Below are positions 1 through 7,643 of a stretch of 64,000 nucleotides of DNA, piece by piece. Source of the DNA: Streptomyces avicenniae (GTDB taxonomy: Bacteria; Actinomycetota; Actinomycetes; Streptomycetales; Streptomycetaceae); contig NZ_JOEK01000001.1 in NCBI RefSeq assembly GCF_000719135.1, forward strand, positions 372,001-436,000, written 5' to 3'. Numbering within the stretch: the first letter of the stretch is position 1; each line of letters opens with the position of its first letter. Made by a program: the position numbers and the translations under genes. A model generated the notes under the pieces. It was not told the DNA's origin. It saw only the letters and a list, made by a program, of their open reading frames with translations, and did no database searches.

Positions 1-61
1 CGGAGCTGGAACTCCGGGGGTGCTGTTCGGGCCGTTCCACCTGCTAGGGAGACCACGACCC

Positions 62-316
62 ATGTACATGGTTCCACAGGCGGCGTCGGCCGCCGATCCG
101 CTGGACGGTGAGCCGTCGAAGGCGGAGTTGGACGCGATCGAGCGTGAGATCCCGCTGATTCTGGCGGAGGTCGAGTTGCTGGACGCGGAGATCATCACCC
201 TTGACCGGCCGCTGTCCGAGCTGGATGTGCGGCGTCTGCGGCGGGCGGCCCGGCGGGTGCTGGCCGCTCGCCGTGAGCTGGCCAACCGTGGCGGTCACCT
301 GGGGGTGAGCGCATGA
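62..316 (+). CDS. DUF6284-like small AICE protein
   Basis: 84-residue acidic, helical protein with a conserved AELDAIEREIPLILAEVELLD-type stretch near residues 18-38 and an Arg-rich tail (RRLRRAARRVLAARRELANR region). I recognise this as the DUF6284 family often found at the start of Streptomyces AICE spread/transfer operons; function unknown. Start at the ATG at 62 is preferred because an AGGGAG ribosome site lies 11 bases upstream; an upstream in-frame start at 20 would add an unlikely tail. Its stop overlaps the next start by four bases, so the two are translationally coupled. Confidence 0.7.
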   Translation: MYMVPQAASAADPLDGEPSKAELDAIEREIPLILAEVELLDAEIITLDRPLSELDVRRLRRAARRVLAARRELANRGGHLGVSA

Positions 317-783
317 GCAGCCTGCCGGACCGTGACGTGAGCGCGGCGCTGGACGCGGCGTTCGCCGAGGTGCAGGGGCAGATCGCGCGGACGGACACCA
401 AGACCGCGAATCAGACGACGTTCATCGGCCTGTTGCTGACCGGGGTGACGCTGGCGGGCGGCGCGATGCCTCTGCCGCTCGCGGCTTGCCTGGTCGGCGG
501 CGCCGGCGTCGCGCTGCTCGTGATGGCGGCGGGTGTGCTGCTGTGGGCGGCGCGGCCGAAGCTGAAGCCGCGTGCGGCGGGGACGTTCCCGCACTGGGCC
601 ACCCTGACCGCCGAGGACCTGATCGCGGACCTGACGGCCGACCGGCGCGCGGGCGCCGTCGTCGCCCTGTCCCGTCTGGCCATGGCCAAGTACGGGCAGG
701 TGCAGCGGGCGGTCACCCTCACCCTGGCCGCCGGTGTTCTGCTGGTGGTCGCCGCCCTCATCGCTGTGGGGGGTGCGCTGTGA
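313..783 (+). CDS. Pycsar-effector-like (PycTM) integral membrane protein
   Basis: 156 residues: a short N-terminal helix with a TDTK motif (about 27-30), two adjacent membrane segments (about 36-50 and 55-80), a cytosolic part with FPHWATLT (about 92-99) and a third membrane segment (about 132-153). The family resembles the PycTM membrane effector of Pycsar cyclic-UMP/CMP immunity, and the same proteins are annotated on Streptomyces plasmids as integral membrane transfer proteins. No nucleotide cyclase gene is next to it, so an immune role is not supported here; a spread (Spd) or membrane role in transfer is equally likely. Coupled to both neighbours by four-base overlaps. Confidence 0.65.
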   Translation: MSSLPDRDVSAALDAAFAEVQGQIARTDTKTANQTTFIGLLLTGVTLAGGAMPLPLAACLVGGAGVALLVMAAGVLLWAARPKLKPRAAGTFPHWATLTAEDLIADLTADRRAGAVVALSRLAMAKYGQVQRAVTLTLAAGVLLVVAALIAVGGAL

Positions 784-1094
784 GCACGGAAACGTTCACC
801 GGGCAGAGCCCGGCCGTGACCGCGCTGGCCGCGATGCTGGCTGCGTTCGGGGATCTGCCGCCGGTCAGTGTGGGGCTGTCCAGGCATTACCCCGGGCGGC
901 TGGACCTGTCGCTGCACAACGACCTGGCCGCGTTCGAGGAGTGGCGGGCGGCCCTGGGGCTGGACCTCGCCGGGGTCGAGCTTGTAGCGGACTGGCTCAC
1001 GGTCACCGGCACGTGGGGCGGCGCCGAAGTCAAGCTGACCGGCCACGGCGTAACCGTCCCCGCGACGGCCGAACCGGCGGGGGTGGCGGCGTGA
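780..1094 (+). CDS. AICE hypothetical protein
   Basis: 104-residue protein starting at a GTG that overlaps the upstream stop (GTGA). No membrane segment, no cysteine, no catalytic motif I recognise; the middle reads as alternating helix and strand (SLHNDLAAFEEWRAALGL, then short strands ending TVTGTWGGAEVKL). Such small proteins recur between the PycTM-like gene and the XF1762 gene on Streptomyces AICEs. Its place in an unbroken chain of overlapping genes argues that it is translated and belongs to the spread/transfer operon. Confidence 0.6.
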   Translation: MSTETFTGQSPAVTALAAMLAAFGDLPPVSVGLSRHYPGRLDLSLHNDLAAFEEWRAALGLDLAGVELVADWLTVTGTWGGAEVKLTGHGVTVPATAEPAGVAA

Positions 1095-1735
1095 AGCTCA
1101 CGGTCGTGCCGCTGACGCTGGCGGACGCGGGGGCGGCGGTGGACCGCTGGCACCGCCACCACCGGCGCCCGCAGGGGCACCGCTTCTCCCTGGGCGTCCT
1201 CGACGGCGCGGATCGTCTGCGTGGGGTGGCGATCGTCGGCCGCCCCGTTGCGCGCGTGCTGGACACCGGCTGGACGGTGGAGGTCACCCGGGTCGCGACA
1301 GACGGCTGCCCCAACGCGTGCAGTGCGCTGTACGGCGGGGTGTGGCAGACCGCCCGGGCCATGGGCTTCCGCCGGGCCCTGACCTACACCCAGGACGGCG
1401 AGTCCGGCGCGTCCCTGCGGGCGGCCGGATGGCGCCGCGCCGCCGAGCTGCGCCCGCGCACGGGGTGGGACACGCCGTCCCGCCGCCGGACCGGCCGGGG
1501 CACGGACGGCATCGCCCGGACCCTGTGGGAGCAGACCCGGGCGGGGGCACTGCCGCTGCCGCCCATCGGGGTGCTGCGGGACGAATTGCGGGACGAAATC
1601 CAGTGCGCCGCATGCGGACGCTCTGTGCCTCTCCCGCCCGGCCCCGGGCGCCCGCCCCGGTACTGCACCGTCGCCTGCCGCAAGCGCGCCTACCGCCACC
1701 GGCACACCCAGAGAGCGGCGGAGGTGGCGGCGTGA
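1091..1735 (+). CDS. XF1762 family protein (GNAT-like) with C-terminal zinc-ribbon
   Basis: 214 residues. The first 130 match the XF1762 family: a GRPVARVLD stretch (about 50-58), VTRVATDGCPNACS (about 65-78), and a GESGASLRAAGW signature (about 103-114) that looks like an acyl-CoA-binding loop of an N-acetyltransferase fold. The tail adds a compact CxxC...CxxxC module (Cys 172, 175, 192, 196) followed by basic residues, suggesting a nucleic-acid-binding zinc ribbon. Substrate unknown. Starts at a GTG overlapping the previous stop; also coupled to the next gene. The family is common on phages and AICEs. Confidence 0.7.
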   Translation: MKLTVVPLTLADAGAAVDRWHRHHRRPQGHRFSLGVLDGADRLRGVAIVGRPVARVLDTGWTVEVTRVATDGCPNACSALYGGVWQTARAMGFRRALTYTQDGESGASLRAAGWRRAAELRPRTGWDTPSRRRTGRGTDGIARTLWEQTRAGALPLPPIGVLRDELRDEIQCAACGRSVPLPPGPGRPPRYCTVACRKRAYRHRHTQRAAEVAA

Positions 1736-2079
1736 GTGAGCCGATCGTCTACACCCGGCTGTGGCACGCGGTCATGCGCGCGGCCGGATACCAATGCCAG
1801 TGCCGGGGCGAGTGCGGCAACCCTCACAAACAGGGCCAGGGCCGCTGCCCGCGCGAGCACGACAAGCACCCGGGCATGCACCGTGCCCCGGTGCGGCTGA
1901 CCGCCGCCCCCGCCGACCCGGCGGTGACCGGTCTGGCCGCCGCACGCCTGCCGCGCGGCGAGCTGCGCGCGTGGTGCCCCGACTGCCACGACGGCGCCCG
2001 ACGCGCCGCCAAGCGCGCCGCGCGCGCTGAGCCTGACGCGGATCAGGGCGGGCTGTTCGACCTGGCGGAAGGGAGCTGA
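1732..2079 (+). CDS. Cys-rich, HNH-like small protein
   Basis: 115 residues with two putative zinc-binding clusters: CxCxxxC (Cys 22, 24, 28) plus Cys 39 and nearby histidines, and WCPDCH (Cys 82, 85, His 86) followed by a basic helix. The layout recalls HNH-endonuclease zinc knuckles, but I cannot identify an intact HNH catalytic triad, so I call it HNH-like only. GTG start overlaps the preceding stop. It may bind DNA in transfer or be a leftover nuclease. Lies immediately upstream of the Spd-type membrane genes. Confidence 0.6.
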   Translation: MSEPIVYTRLWHAVMRAAGYQCQCRGECGNPHKQGQGRCPREHDKHPGMHRAPVRLTAAPADPAVTGLAAARLPRGELRAWCPDCHDGARRAAKRAARAEPDADQGGLFDLAEGS

Positions 2080-2085
2080 ACGGCC

Positions 2086-2289
2086 ATGACCAAGCTCTTC
2101 TTGCTGCTGGCTCTGCTGCTGGCGGTCGTCGTTCCCGCCTGGTTCATGGCCATGGTCGGCGCTCTGCTGGCTGTGGTCGGTGCGGTGACGGTGTGGGCGG
2201 TGGCTCAGCCGTTCCTCGTCGCCTTCGCTGTCGGCATGGTCGCCGGGGCTCGTGCGGCGGGTCGGCGTCGTCGGGGGTGGGTGTCGTGA
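2086..2289 (+). CDS. small membrane protein, Spd-like
   Basis: 67 residues consisting of two hydrophobic segments (about 3-25 and 27-53) and a basic C-terminus (AAGRRRRGW). Size, topology and position match the small spread proteins that help a conjugated Streptomyces plasmid cross hyphal septa. An AAGGGAGC ribosome site precedes the ATG. Its stop overlaps the next GTG start. Confidence 0.6.
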   Translation: MTKLFLLLALLLAVVVPAWFMAMVGALLAVVGAVTVWAVAQPFLVAFAVGMVAGARAAGRRRRGWVS

Positions 2290-3191
2290 GGCACAGCGCC
2301 CGGGACATCCGCCGTCTGCGAGGGGTGCAGAAACGGCTGACCGCCGTGCTGGTCGTGATCGCGGTGATCGCGCTGGTGTTCACCGCGACGTCGGTGACGC
2401 TGTTCGCCATGCGGCACGGGGTACACCCGGGGATCGCGTGGCTGCTCGACCCGATGGTGGCGCTCGCTCTCGGGGCGGTGCTGATCACGGACGGGGTGTT
2501 GGCCGAGTACGGCATCAAGCCCCGCGGCTGGTCCACCGCCCTGCGGTACTTCGCGGGTCTGGCCACATGGGTGATGAACTGCTGGTCGTCCGTCTGGCCG
2601 CCCGGCACCCCGTTCGGGGTGCCGCACCACGTGGACGCGGCCGGTCTGGTCCTGCACTCGATCCCGCCCGTTCTGCTGATCGTGCTCGCCGAAGCGGTCA
2701 CGGCCTACCGCCGGGCGATCCTGGCGAAGGTCGCCGAACTCGAAGCAGACGACACGCCGCCGCTCGAACCGGCCGCCCCGGCGCCCGTACCCGTGGCGGT
2801 GGCGGAGCGGGTGCGCGTACCCGAGGCGTACCCGCGACCGCCCGAGGCCGTACCCGCCGGGGTGCGGCTGCTGCCGATCGTCGCCCGGCCGGCCGCCGAC
2901 CCCGAGCCCGACTTCACGGCCCGGGGCGAGCGGCCCCGGGCGGCCGTACTCGCCGCTGCGGCGCCGCGTACCCGCGTGGAAGCGCGCGTACCCGAACCGT
3001 CCGAGGAGCCTGCCGGGCCCCTCGAAGGCGCGGGTGAGGACCCGCTGACCGCGCAGGCGCGGGGCGACTTCCCGGAGTACCTGGCCGCTGGTCAGGTCCC
3101 GCCGTTCCGCGTTCTGCGCACGAAGTACCGCATCAACCAGGACCGCGCCCGGCGCATCCGGGACGAACTGACGAAGGAGCCGGTGGGATGA
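2286..3191 (+). CDS. DUF2637 domain membrane protein (spread/transfer)
   Basis: 301 residues. The N-terminal 140 hold four membrane segments (about 19-41, 50-70, 84-100, 117-140), the DUF2637 architecture found in Streptomyces conjugative elements. Residues about 150-250 are a Pro/Val/Ala-rich linker; the last 50 (RGDFPEYL...FRVLRTKYRINQDRARRIRD) look like a small helix-turn-helix. The linker is encoded by DNA holding six CGTACCCG octamers, so its composition may reflect DNA function rather than protein need. GTG start at 2286 overlaps the upstream stop; I prefer it to an upstream ATG at 2193 inside the previous gene. Confidence 0.75.
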   Translation: MRHSARDIRRLRGVQKRLTAVLVVIAVIALVFTATSVTLFAMRHGVHPGIAWLLDPMVALALGAVLITDGVLAEYGIKPRGWSTALRYFAGLATWVMNCWSSVWPPGTPFGVPHHVDAAGLVLHSIPPVLLIVLAEAVTAYRRAILAKVAELEADDTPPLEPAAPAPVPVAVAERVRVPEAYPRPPEAVPAGVRLLPIVARPAADPEPDFTARGERPRAAVLAAAAPRTRVEARVPEPSEEPAGPLEGAGEDPLTAQARGDFPEYLAAGQVPPFRVLRTKYRINQDRARRIRDELTKEPVG

Positions 3192-3738
3192 ACCTGCCCG
3201 CACACGACCACCACGGCGGGTGCGGCTGCTACCAGCAGCCGCACGCCACGCCCGACAGCAACCCGTGCATGCCGGTGTACCTGCCCCCGCAGCAGGCCGG
3301 CGGCCCGTACACGGTCCACCCGTACCCGCCCCACGCCGCGTACCCGGTGCCGCAGACCGACCGCGCCGCGCAGATCGCCAAGTACGGCGGCGCCGCCGCC
3401 GTCGTGGTCTTCACGGTCATGGCCGTGGCGCTGTTCGCCGTGGCCATCGCCATCTCGGCGGTGGCCCTGACCACCTGCCTGCTCGTCCTGCGCGCCCTGT
3501 GGCGCGAGATCCAGGGCGACGGGCGCCGCTGAATCCGCCCCGGGGCCGGTCCTCTTCGCCTGGCAGCAACCGGACCGGCCCCGGGCCCTCGACCGCCCCC
3601 GTGCGGGGCTACTGGAGGAATCCTCATCATGTCCGAAGTCCTCAACGGGTACGACCGGGATGCGCGCGTTCCGGCCGTACCCGACCCGGCGGGTACGGCG
3701 GGTACGCCCGTACCCGACGCCCCCGGGCCGCGTACCCG
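2786..3738. repeat. CGTACCCG octamer cluster, candidate TraB recognition (clt) repeats
   Basis: Fourteen exact copies. Forward copies start at 2786, 2816, 2827, 2849, 2967, 2987, 3321, 3339, 3676, 3709 and 3731; reverse copies start at 3646, 3690 and 3699. A further GTACCCG lacking the first C lies at 3924. They fall inside the DUF2637 gene, the SpdD-like gene and the start of traB. In conjugative Streptomyces plasmids TraB binds 8-bp repeats through its C-terminal winged helix; these copies fit that size, clustering and position. Function is inferred. Confidence 0.65.
3188..3532 (+). CDS. SpdD-like small membrane protein
   Basis: 114 residues: a His/Cys/Pro/Tyr-rich N-terminal tail (HDHHGGCGCYQQPH near 6-19, then repeated YPP/YPVP), one long hydrophobic segment (about 67-100) and a short basic end. 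This matches SpdD/DUF6251-type proteins found just before traB in AICEs. ATG at 3188 overlaps the upstream stop by four bases. The tail is encoded by DNA that includes two of the CGTACCCG repeats. Role in intramycelial spread is inferred from family and position. Confidence 0.65.
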   Translation: MNLPAHDHHGGCGCYQQPHATPDSNPCMPVYLPPQQAGGPYTVHPYPPHAAYPVPQTDRAAQIAKYGGAAAVVVFTVMAVALFAVAIAISAVALTTCLLVLRALWREIQGDGRR

Positions 3739-5821
3739 TCCGCCGCTGCGGCTCGTCAAGGACACCGACCCGCCGCCGCCCGCCGAAGCTCCCGAGGTGG
3801 CGGTAGAGCGGCGCCATACTCGGCTGCGGCAGGTACCCCGCGCCGTGGTCACGGCCGCCCGGCATGAGCGCACCCGCACCGTCGCCCAGGCTGCCGTGCG
3901 GCACGGCCTGTTCGTCGTCGGCGGTACCCGCATCGTGTCGCGGCGGGTGTGGGACGCCCGCACGGCCGCCCGTTACGAGCGGATGATGCGGGCCGCCGAG
4001 GCGGCCGGCAACCACGAGATGGCCATGGAGTGGGAGGCGCGCGGCCGGACAGCGCGGGAGGCACGTCATCAGCGCCGCATGGAGCTGCTGGCCGCCCCGC
4101 AGCGGGCCGCGAAAGCCGCCTTGTGGGGCGGCGGGCTGACCGGCGGGCTGCTGCTCGCCCTCGGCGTGGCCCTCGCCTACGCCAACGGCGACCCGCGCGA
4201 TGTCGCCGCCCCGGCGCTCGCCATGGTCGAGTTGATCCGCTGGACGGTCATGGCCGCCGCAGTCGTGTGGGGCCCGCTGGTGACCGTCGCCCCGTGGCTC
4301 GTCCTCGCCGGCCTGTGGGGTGTCGGCAGGAAGCAACAGGCCGCGCCGAACTGGACGCTGCCCGCCGCCCAGCGCGCCGACAGCGGCAGCACGCCGATCA
4401 CGCCGTCCGCCGTGGTGGTCGCGCTGCGGGATCTGGGCGTCGCGACGCTGCGCAAGGCCGTCCAGCAGATGGGCGACAACGGCGCCGCCATGCTCGGGCC
4501 GATCACGATCGCCGGGTGCGGTGTCGAGGTGGACGTGACACTGCCGTCCGGGGTTTCGACGGACGAGGTGCAGAACAAGCGCCGCAAGCTCGCCGAAAAC
4601 CTCGCGCGGCATGAGCACGAGGTGTTCATCACCATCCCCCAGGCGGCCCGCACCGTGCGGCTGTGGATCGCCGACTCCGGCGCGCTGGACGAGCCGATCG
4701 GCCCGTCCCCGCTGGTCATCGATCCCGAGCTGACCGCCAGCTACAAGACCGGCCGCGCCCCCTGGGGCCAGGACCTGCGCGGGGACGCGGCGCTGGTCAG
4801 CGTCTTCCAGCGGCACCTGCTGATGACCGGCCTGTCCAACCAGGGCAAGACCGCCGCCCTGCGCGCCCTGGCCCTGTGGCTGTCCCTCGACGCGTCCGTC
4901 GAGTTCCGCATCGCCGACCTCAAGGGCGCCGGGGACTGGGCCATGTTCGACGGCCTTGCCACGGTGCTGATCCAGGGCCCGACCGATGACGATGTGATCG
5001 CGGCGACCGAGATGCTGGAAGACGGGGTGGCGGAGATGGAGCGGCGTCTCACCTCGCCGCCCGGCACTGTCTTCCCGCCGCTGGTCCTGCTGGTCGATGA
5101 GGCGCAGGTCGCGTTCATGTGCCCGGCGGTCGGGGCGGACAAGCGGCCCTACGGCGGCTCGAAGGCCACCTCCCGCTACTTCATGGCCGCGCGGAAGCTC
5201 CACAACCAGGGACGGGCGGTCAACGTCACCCTGTGGCAGGGCACGCAGGACCCCACGGACCAGAACCTTCCCAAGCTGGTCCGTGAGGGCGCGCACCTGC
5301 GCGGCTCCCTCGCTCTCGGCACCGAGTCCCAGGCGCGCATGGCGCTGGGGGACAAGGCCGTTGACGGCGGCGCCGCCCCGCACCTGCTGCGGCAGGGCCT
5401 CGACAAGGGCACCCTCATCATGGCCGGTGACGGGGTGAAGGTCGCGGCGGGGCAGTCGTCGGTGACCATCCGGACCCACTACATCGACACCGAGCAGGCC
5501 GCCGAGATCGCCGACCGGGCCAAAGCCCGCCGCGCCGGGATCACCACCCGCACCGCCGCCGGCACCGACGAACCGGCCGATCACCTCGCCGACATCGCCG
5601 CCGCGCTCGGGGAGGACAAGCGGGTGCGCACCGACGAAGTACGGCAGCGGCTCGCCGAACTCAACCCGGGCGAGTACCGGGGATGGACCGCGCAGGACCT
5701 CACCCGCGCGCTCGAAGCGGCCGACGCCGCCCCCTACAAGTCCGGCGGCGTCATGGTCGTCAGCCGCGCCCGCGTCCTCGAAGCACTCGCCGAGCGGGAC
5801 ACCGACACCCCCGAAGACTAA
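3629..5821 (+). CDS. traB: FtsK/SpoIIIE-type conjugative DNA translocase (TraB/TraSA)
   Basis: 730 residues. Pro-rich N-terminus, then two membrane segments (about 165-185 and 197-232), the FtsK-like motor with Walker A GLSNQGKT (about 401-408) and Walker B VLLVDEAQ (about 485-492), and a C-terminal winged-helix region (about 640-725) that in this family reads 8-bp DNA repeats. Known members form a hexameric membrane pore that moves double-stranded plasmid DNA into the recipient without a relaxase. The ATG follows a strong GGAGGAA site at 3613. It sits after the spd genes and is followed by a hairpin, so it probably ends the transfer operon. Confidence 0.93.
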   Translation: MSEVLNGYDRDARVPAVPDPAGTAGTPVPDAPGPRTRPPLRLVKDTDPPPPAEAPEVAVERRHTRLRQVPRAVVTAARHERTRTVAQAAVRHGLFVVGGTRIVSRRVWDARTAARYERMMRAAEAAGNHEMAMEWEARGRTAREARHQRRMELLAAPQRAAKAALWGGGLTGGLLLALGVALAYANGDPRDVAAPALAMVELIRWTVMAAAVVWGPLVTVAPWLVLAGLWGVGRKQQAAPNWTLPAAQRADSGSTPITPSAVVVALRDLGVATLRKAVQQMGDNGAAMLGPITIAGCGVEVDVTLPSGVSTDEVQNKRRKLAENLARHEHEVFITIPQAARTVRLWIADSGALDEPIGPSPLVIDPELTASYKTGRAPWGQDLRGDAALVSVFQRHLLMTGLSNQGKTAALRALALWLSLDASVEFRIADLKGAGDWAMFDGLATVLIQGPTDDDVIAATEMLEDGVAEMERRLTSPPGTVFPPLVLLVDEAQVAFMCPAVGADKRPYGGSKATSRYFMAARKLHNQGRAVNVTLWQGTQDPTDQNLPKLVREGAHLRGSLALGTESQARMALGDKAVDGGAAPHLLRQGLDKGTLIMAGDGVKVAAGQSSVTIRTHYIDTEQAAEIADRAKARRAGITTRTAAGTDEPADHLADIAAALGEDKRVRTDEVRQRLAELNPGEYRGWTAQDLTRALEAADAAPYKSGGVMVVSRARVLEALAERDTDTPED

Positions 5822-5837
5822 CGCTCCGTAAGGGGAG

Positions 5838-5883
5838 GCGGCGGGGGAGCCGGGGAGAACTCCCCCACTGCCTCCCCCGCCGC
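5838..5883 (+). terminator. hairpin downstream of traB
   Basis: GCGGCGGGGGAG (5838-5849) pairs perfectly with CTCCCCCGCCGC (5872-5883), a 12-bp GC stem with a 22-base loop, 17 bases after the traB stop. No T-run follows, as is usual in Streptomyces. The rest of the gap to 6031 is C-rich and shows no open frame I trust. Confidence 0.5.
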
Positions 5884-6031
5884 TCCTCCCCGCACTGATC
5901 AGCACCAACAGCCCGTGAGGGAGGCAGGGAAGCACCCCCTCCGACCTGCCAAAACCCCCCGGAAACACGGCCCGGCAAGCCTTCCCCACCCCTCCCCAGT
6001 CACACACCGTGATCATTCTTGGAGGCGAAGC

Positions 6032-6424
6032 ATGTCCACGCTCAGCGGCGCTGAGTACCGCCAGATGAAGCGGGAAGCGCGCGACTTCGCACGCCGCGCC
6101 CGCACCGGCCGCACCTACTACGTCGTCCAGACGGCGGGCGGCCACGACCCCGGCAAGCGCGTCTGGGAGTTCCGCTTCACCAGGGTCCCCCTCATCGGCC
6201 TGTGTGCCGGGAACGGCGCGGCCGGACCCACCCCCGAAGAGATGTGGATGCGGTACGGCCACGTCTACGACCGCCGCGACCACCCCGATATCCGCGACTT
6301 GCGCACCTGGCGCGAACACCGCGAGTACGACGAGAAGTTCGAAGCGCAGTTCCTCGGCAGCCGCCGACACCACCAGGCCATGAACAACGCCGCCCGAGGA
6401 ACCGGCTTCCGCTCCACCTGGTAG
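6032..6424 (+). CDS. hypothetical AICE protein
   Basis: 130-residue, highly charged soluble protein (many Arg, His, Asp, Glu; two Trp/Tyr-rich stretches such as EEMWMRYGHVYDRRDH near 72-87). No membrane segment or known motif. A clear GGAGGCG site at 6021 supports the ATG at 6032 against an upstream start at 5915. It stands alone between the traB hairpin and the convergent restriction gene. I do not recognise a family with a defined function. Confidence 0.6.
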   Translation: MSTLSGAEYRQMKREARDFARRARTGRTYYVVQTAGGHDPGKRVWEFRFTRVPLIGLCAGNGAAGPTPEEMWMRYGHVYDRRDHPDIRDLRTWREHREYDEKFEAQFLGSRRHHQAMNNAARGTGFRSTW

Positions 6425-6438
6425 CCCCCGTCCGGGGC
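6424..6438. terminator. small hairpin between convergent genes
   Basis: GCCCC (6424-6428) and GGGGC (6434-6438) with a five-base loop, starting at the stop codon of the small hypothetical gene and upstream of the convergent restriction gene's 3' end. A weak stem, so only a possible terminator. Confidence 0.3.
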
Positions 6439-6551
6439 GGTCACTCCCTCAACAAGGACCAGGGACACCGCCGCCCACAACGCCCAACAGGTCACTGCCA
6501 CTGGGCTGTTCGGCAAGGCCAACGGCACCATCACCAACCAAAGTTAGTGCG

Positions 6552-7568
6552 TTAGTTGGAGCTTGGCGGCAGGGGGAAGCCTTCGAAGCCACCCTCCTTC
6601 TGGGTGACCAGCGCGATGTTCTCTCTGTCGAGGAGTGCCTGGATGTCCGCGGTGGGTTTGCTCGGCAAGAGCACGGCGAGGCGAAGGCCGGGCGGTACGT
6701 TGATGTGCCGGCGGTAGTCGAGCAGCTGGCCGATGGCCATGCGGACGTGGGCGCGGGTGGACAGGCCCTTGGCCTCGTAGAGCACGTTGTCGGTGACGTC
6801 GTAGATGTCGGGCGTGAGGGTGCCTCGTTCACCGGCCACGGTGATCTGGAAGCTCTTGTGCGTGTGGCCGGCCGCGGTCAGATGCGCCTGGAACGCCTTG
6901 GTGAGCTGGCCCTCACGGCGAATGACCTTGCGTGCTCCTCCTGCAACGTTCGAAGTGGTCTCGTCCGTCGCGTGGTTCTCGGTCTTCTTGTCCTTGGCGC
7001 TCGTCTGGGCCGGCAGCTTCACAGGCTCGGGGAGGGTCGGCACCTCCACGACGGTGTTCTTCGTCGCCGGCTTCACGGCATCTGCGTCCGTCAGGTGCAA
7101 GGTGGCGCCGGGCGCCGGGCGCAACCTGAAGACGAAGACGCGGCGCATGGCGCCGTTCCTGTCGGGCGCCATGCGCTCCTCGTAGGGCAGCACCGGGTCG
7201 ATGACGACCTGCCCGACGTACCGCTGGTACTTCTCCTTCTTCTTCAGCACCTTGCCAGCCGCGACGAAAAGGTGAACCTCGCGGCCCATCTGCCCTGCCT
7301 CCAGCAGCGACTTGTTTCCCCCGGCCAACTGCTGGTGCCCCTCTGTTCCTGCGCCTGTGTAGAGGTAGAGCGTGCCGAACTCGTCGTCTTCGGCCTGGCC
7401 ATCAAAGGTGTAGCCGTGCTTCTTCCCCACCTCGGGGTCCGAGTACACGAACACCTTCTTGGCAGACACGGAAGGCACGATCCCGCCACTGGACACCGAC
7501 CCCCCGTACACATCAACCACATCTTGCCGAGTCGTGATCACACCAGGAGCGAATTCGAAAGACGCCAT
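6552..7568 (-). CDS. modification-dependent (type IV-like) restriction endonuclease: ScoMcrA-type SRA domain + PD-(D/E)XK nuclease
   Basis: 338 residues. The N-terminal domain (about 8-150) has the ScoMcrA-like SRA pattern: GYTFDG (52-57), YTGAGTEGHQQ (70-80), GGN (83-85), VHLF (98-101). SRA domains flip out and read modified bases. A charged linker (about 160-212) leads to a C-terminal PD-(D/E)XK core: Asp254 in TPD, Glu265-x-Lys267, then GQLLDY (280-285) with the Gln often found in Mrr/Holliday-type nucleases; Glu219 may complete it. The only minus-strand gene in the element, with visibly lower GC than its neighbours, so probably acquired cargo. Start ATG has only a weak AGGTTT upstream. 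Predicted to cut methylated or otherwise modified foreign DNA; the substrate base is unknown. Confidence 0.75.
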   Translation of the reverse strand: MASFEFAPGVITTRQDVVDVYGGSVSSGGIVPSVSAKKVFVYSDPEVGKKHGYTFDGQAEDDEFGTLYLYTGAGTEGHQQLAGGNKSLLEAGQMGREVHLFVAAGKVLKKKEKYQRYVGQVVIDPVLPYEERMAPDRNGAMRRVFVFRLRPAPGATLHLTDADAVKPATKNTVVEVPTLPEPVKLPAQTSAKDKKTENHATDETTSNVAGGARKVIRREGQLTKAFQAHLTAAGHTHKSFQITVAGERGTLTPDIYDVTDNVLYEAKGLSTRAHVRMAIGQLLDYRRHINVPPGLRLAVLLPSKPTADIQALLDRENIALVTQKEGGFEGFPLPPSSN

Positions 7569-7588
7569 ACCAGAAACCTACCGGGCAC

Positions 7589-7602
7589 CACTGACAGCAG
7601 TG
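7589..7602. promoter_or_regulatory. short inverted repeat in divergent promoter region
   Basis: CACTG-ACAG-CAGTG, perfect five-base arms with a four-base spacer, in the 75-bp gap between the divergent starts of the restriction gene (7568) and the phosphatase (7644). Could be a shared operator; no regulator is visible nearby. Confidence 0.3.
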
Positions 7603-7643
7603 CATTCCTCTCTCAGCAGCAAATCTTCCGAACAGGAGATCCT

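Noticed and set aside
1..61. Left attachment site of the mobile element
   Set aside because: No match to the tRNA-Ser 3' segment is seen; the element continues beyond the window.
313..783. Complete Pycsar immune system
   Set aside because: Only an effector-like membrane gene; no pyrimidine cyclase in the visible element.
3092..6373. Very long open frame antisense to traB and spd genes
   Set aside because: High-GC codon bias opens antisense frames; no family similarity, ribosome site or coherent domain, and it crosses clear coding genes.
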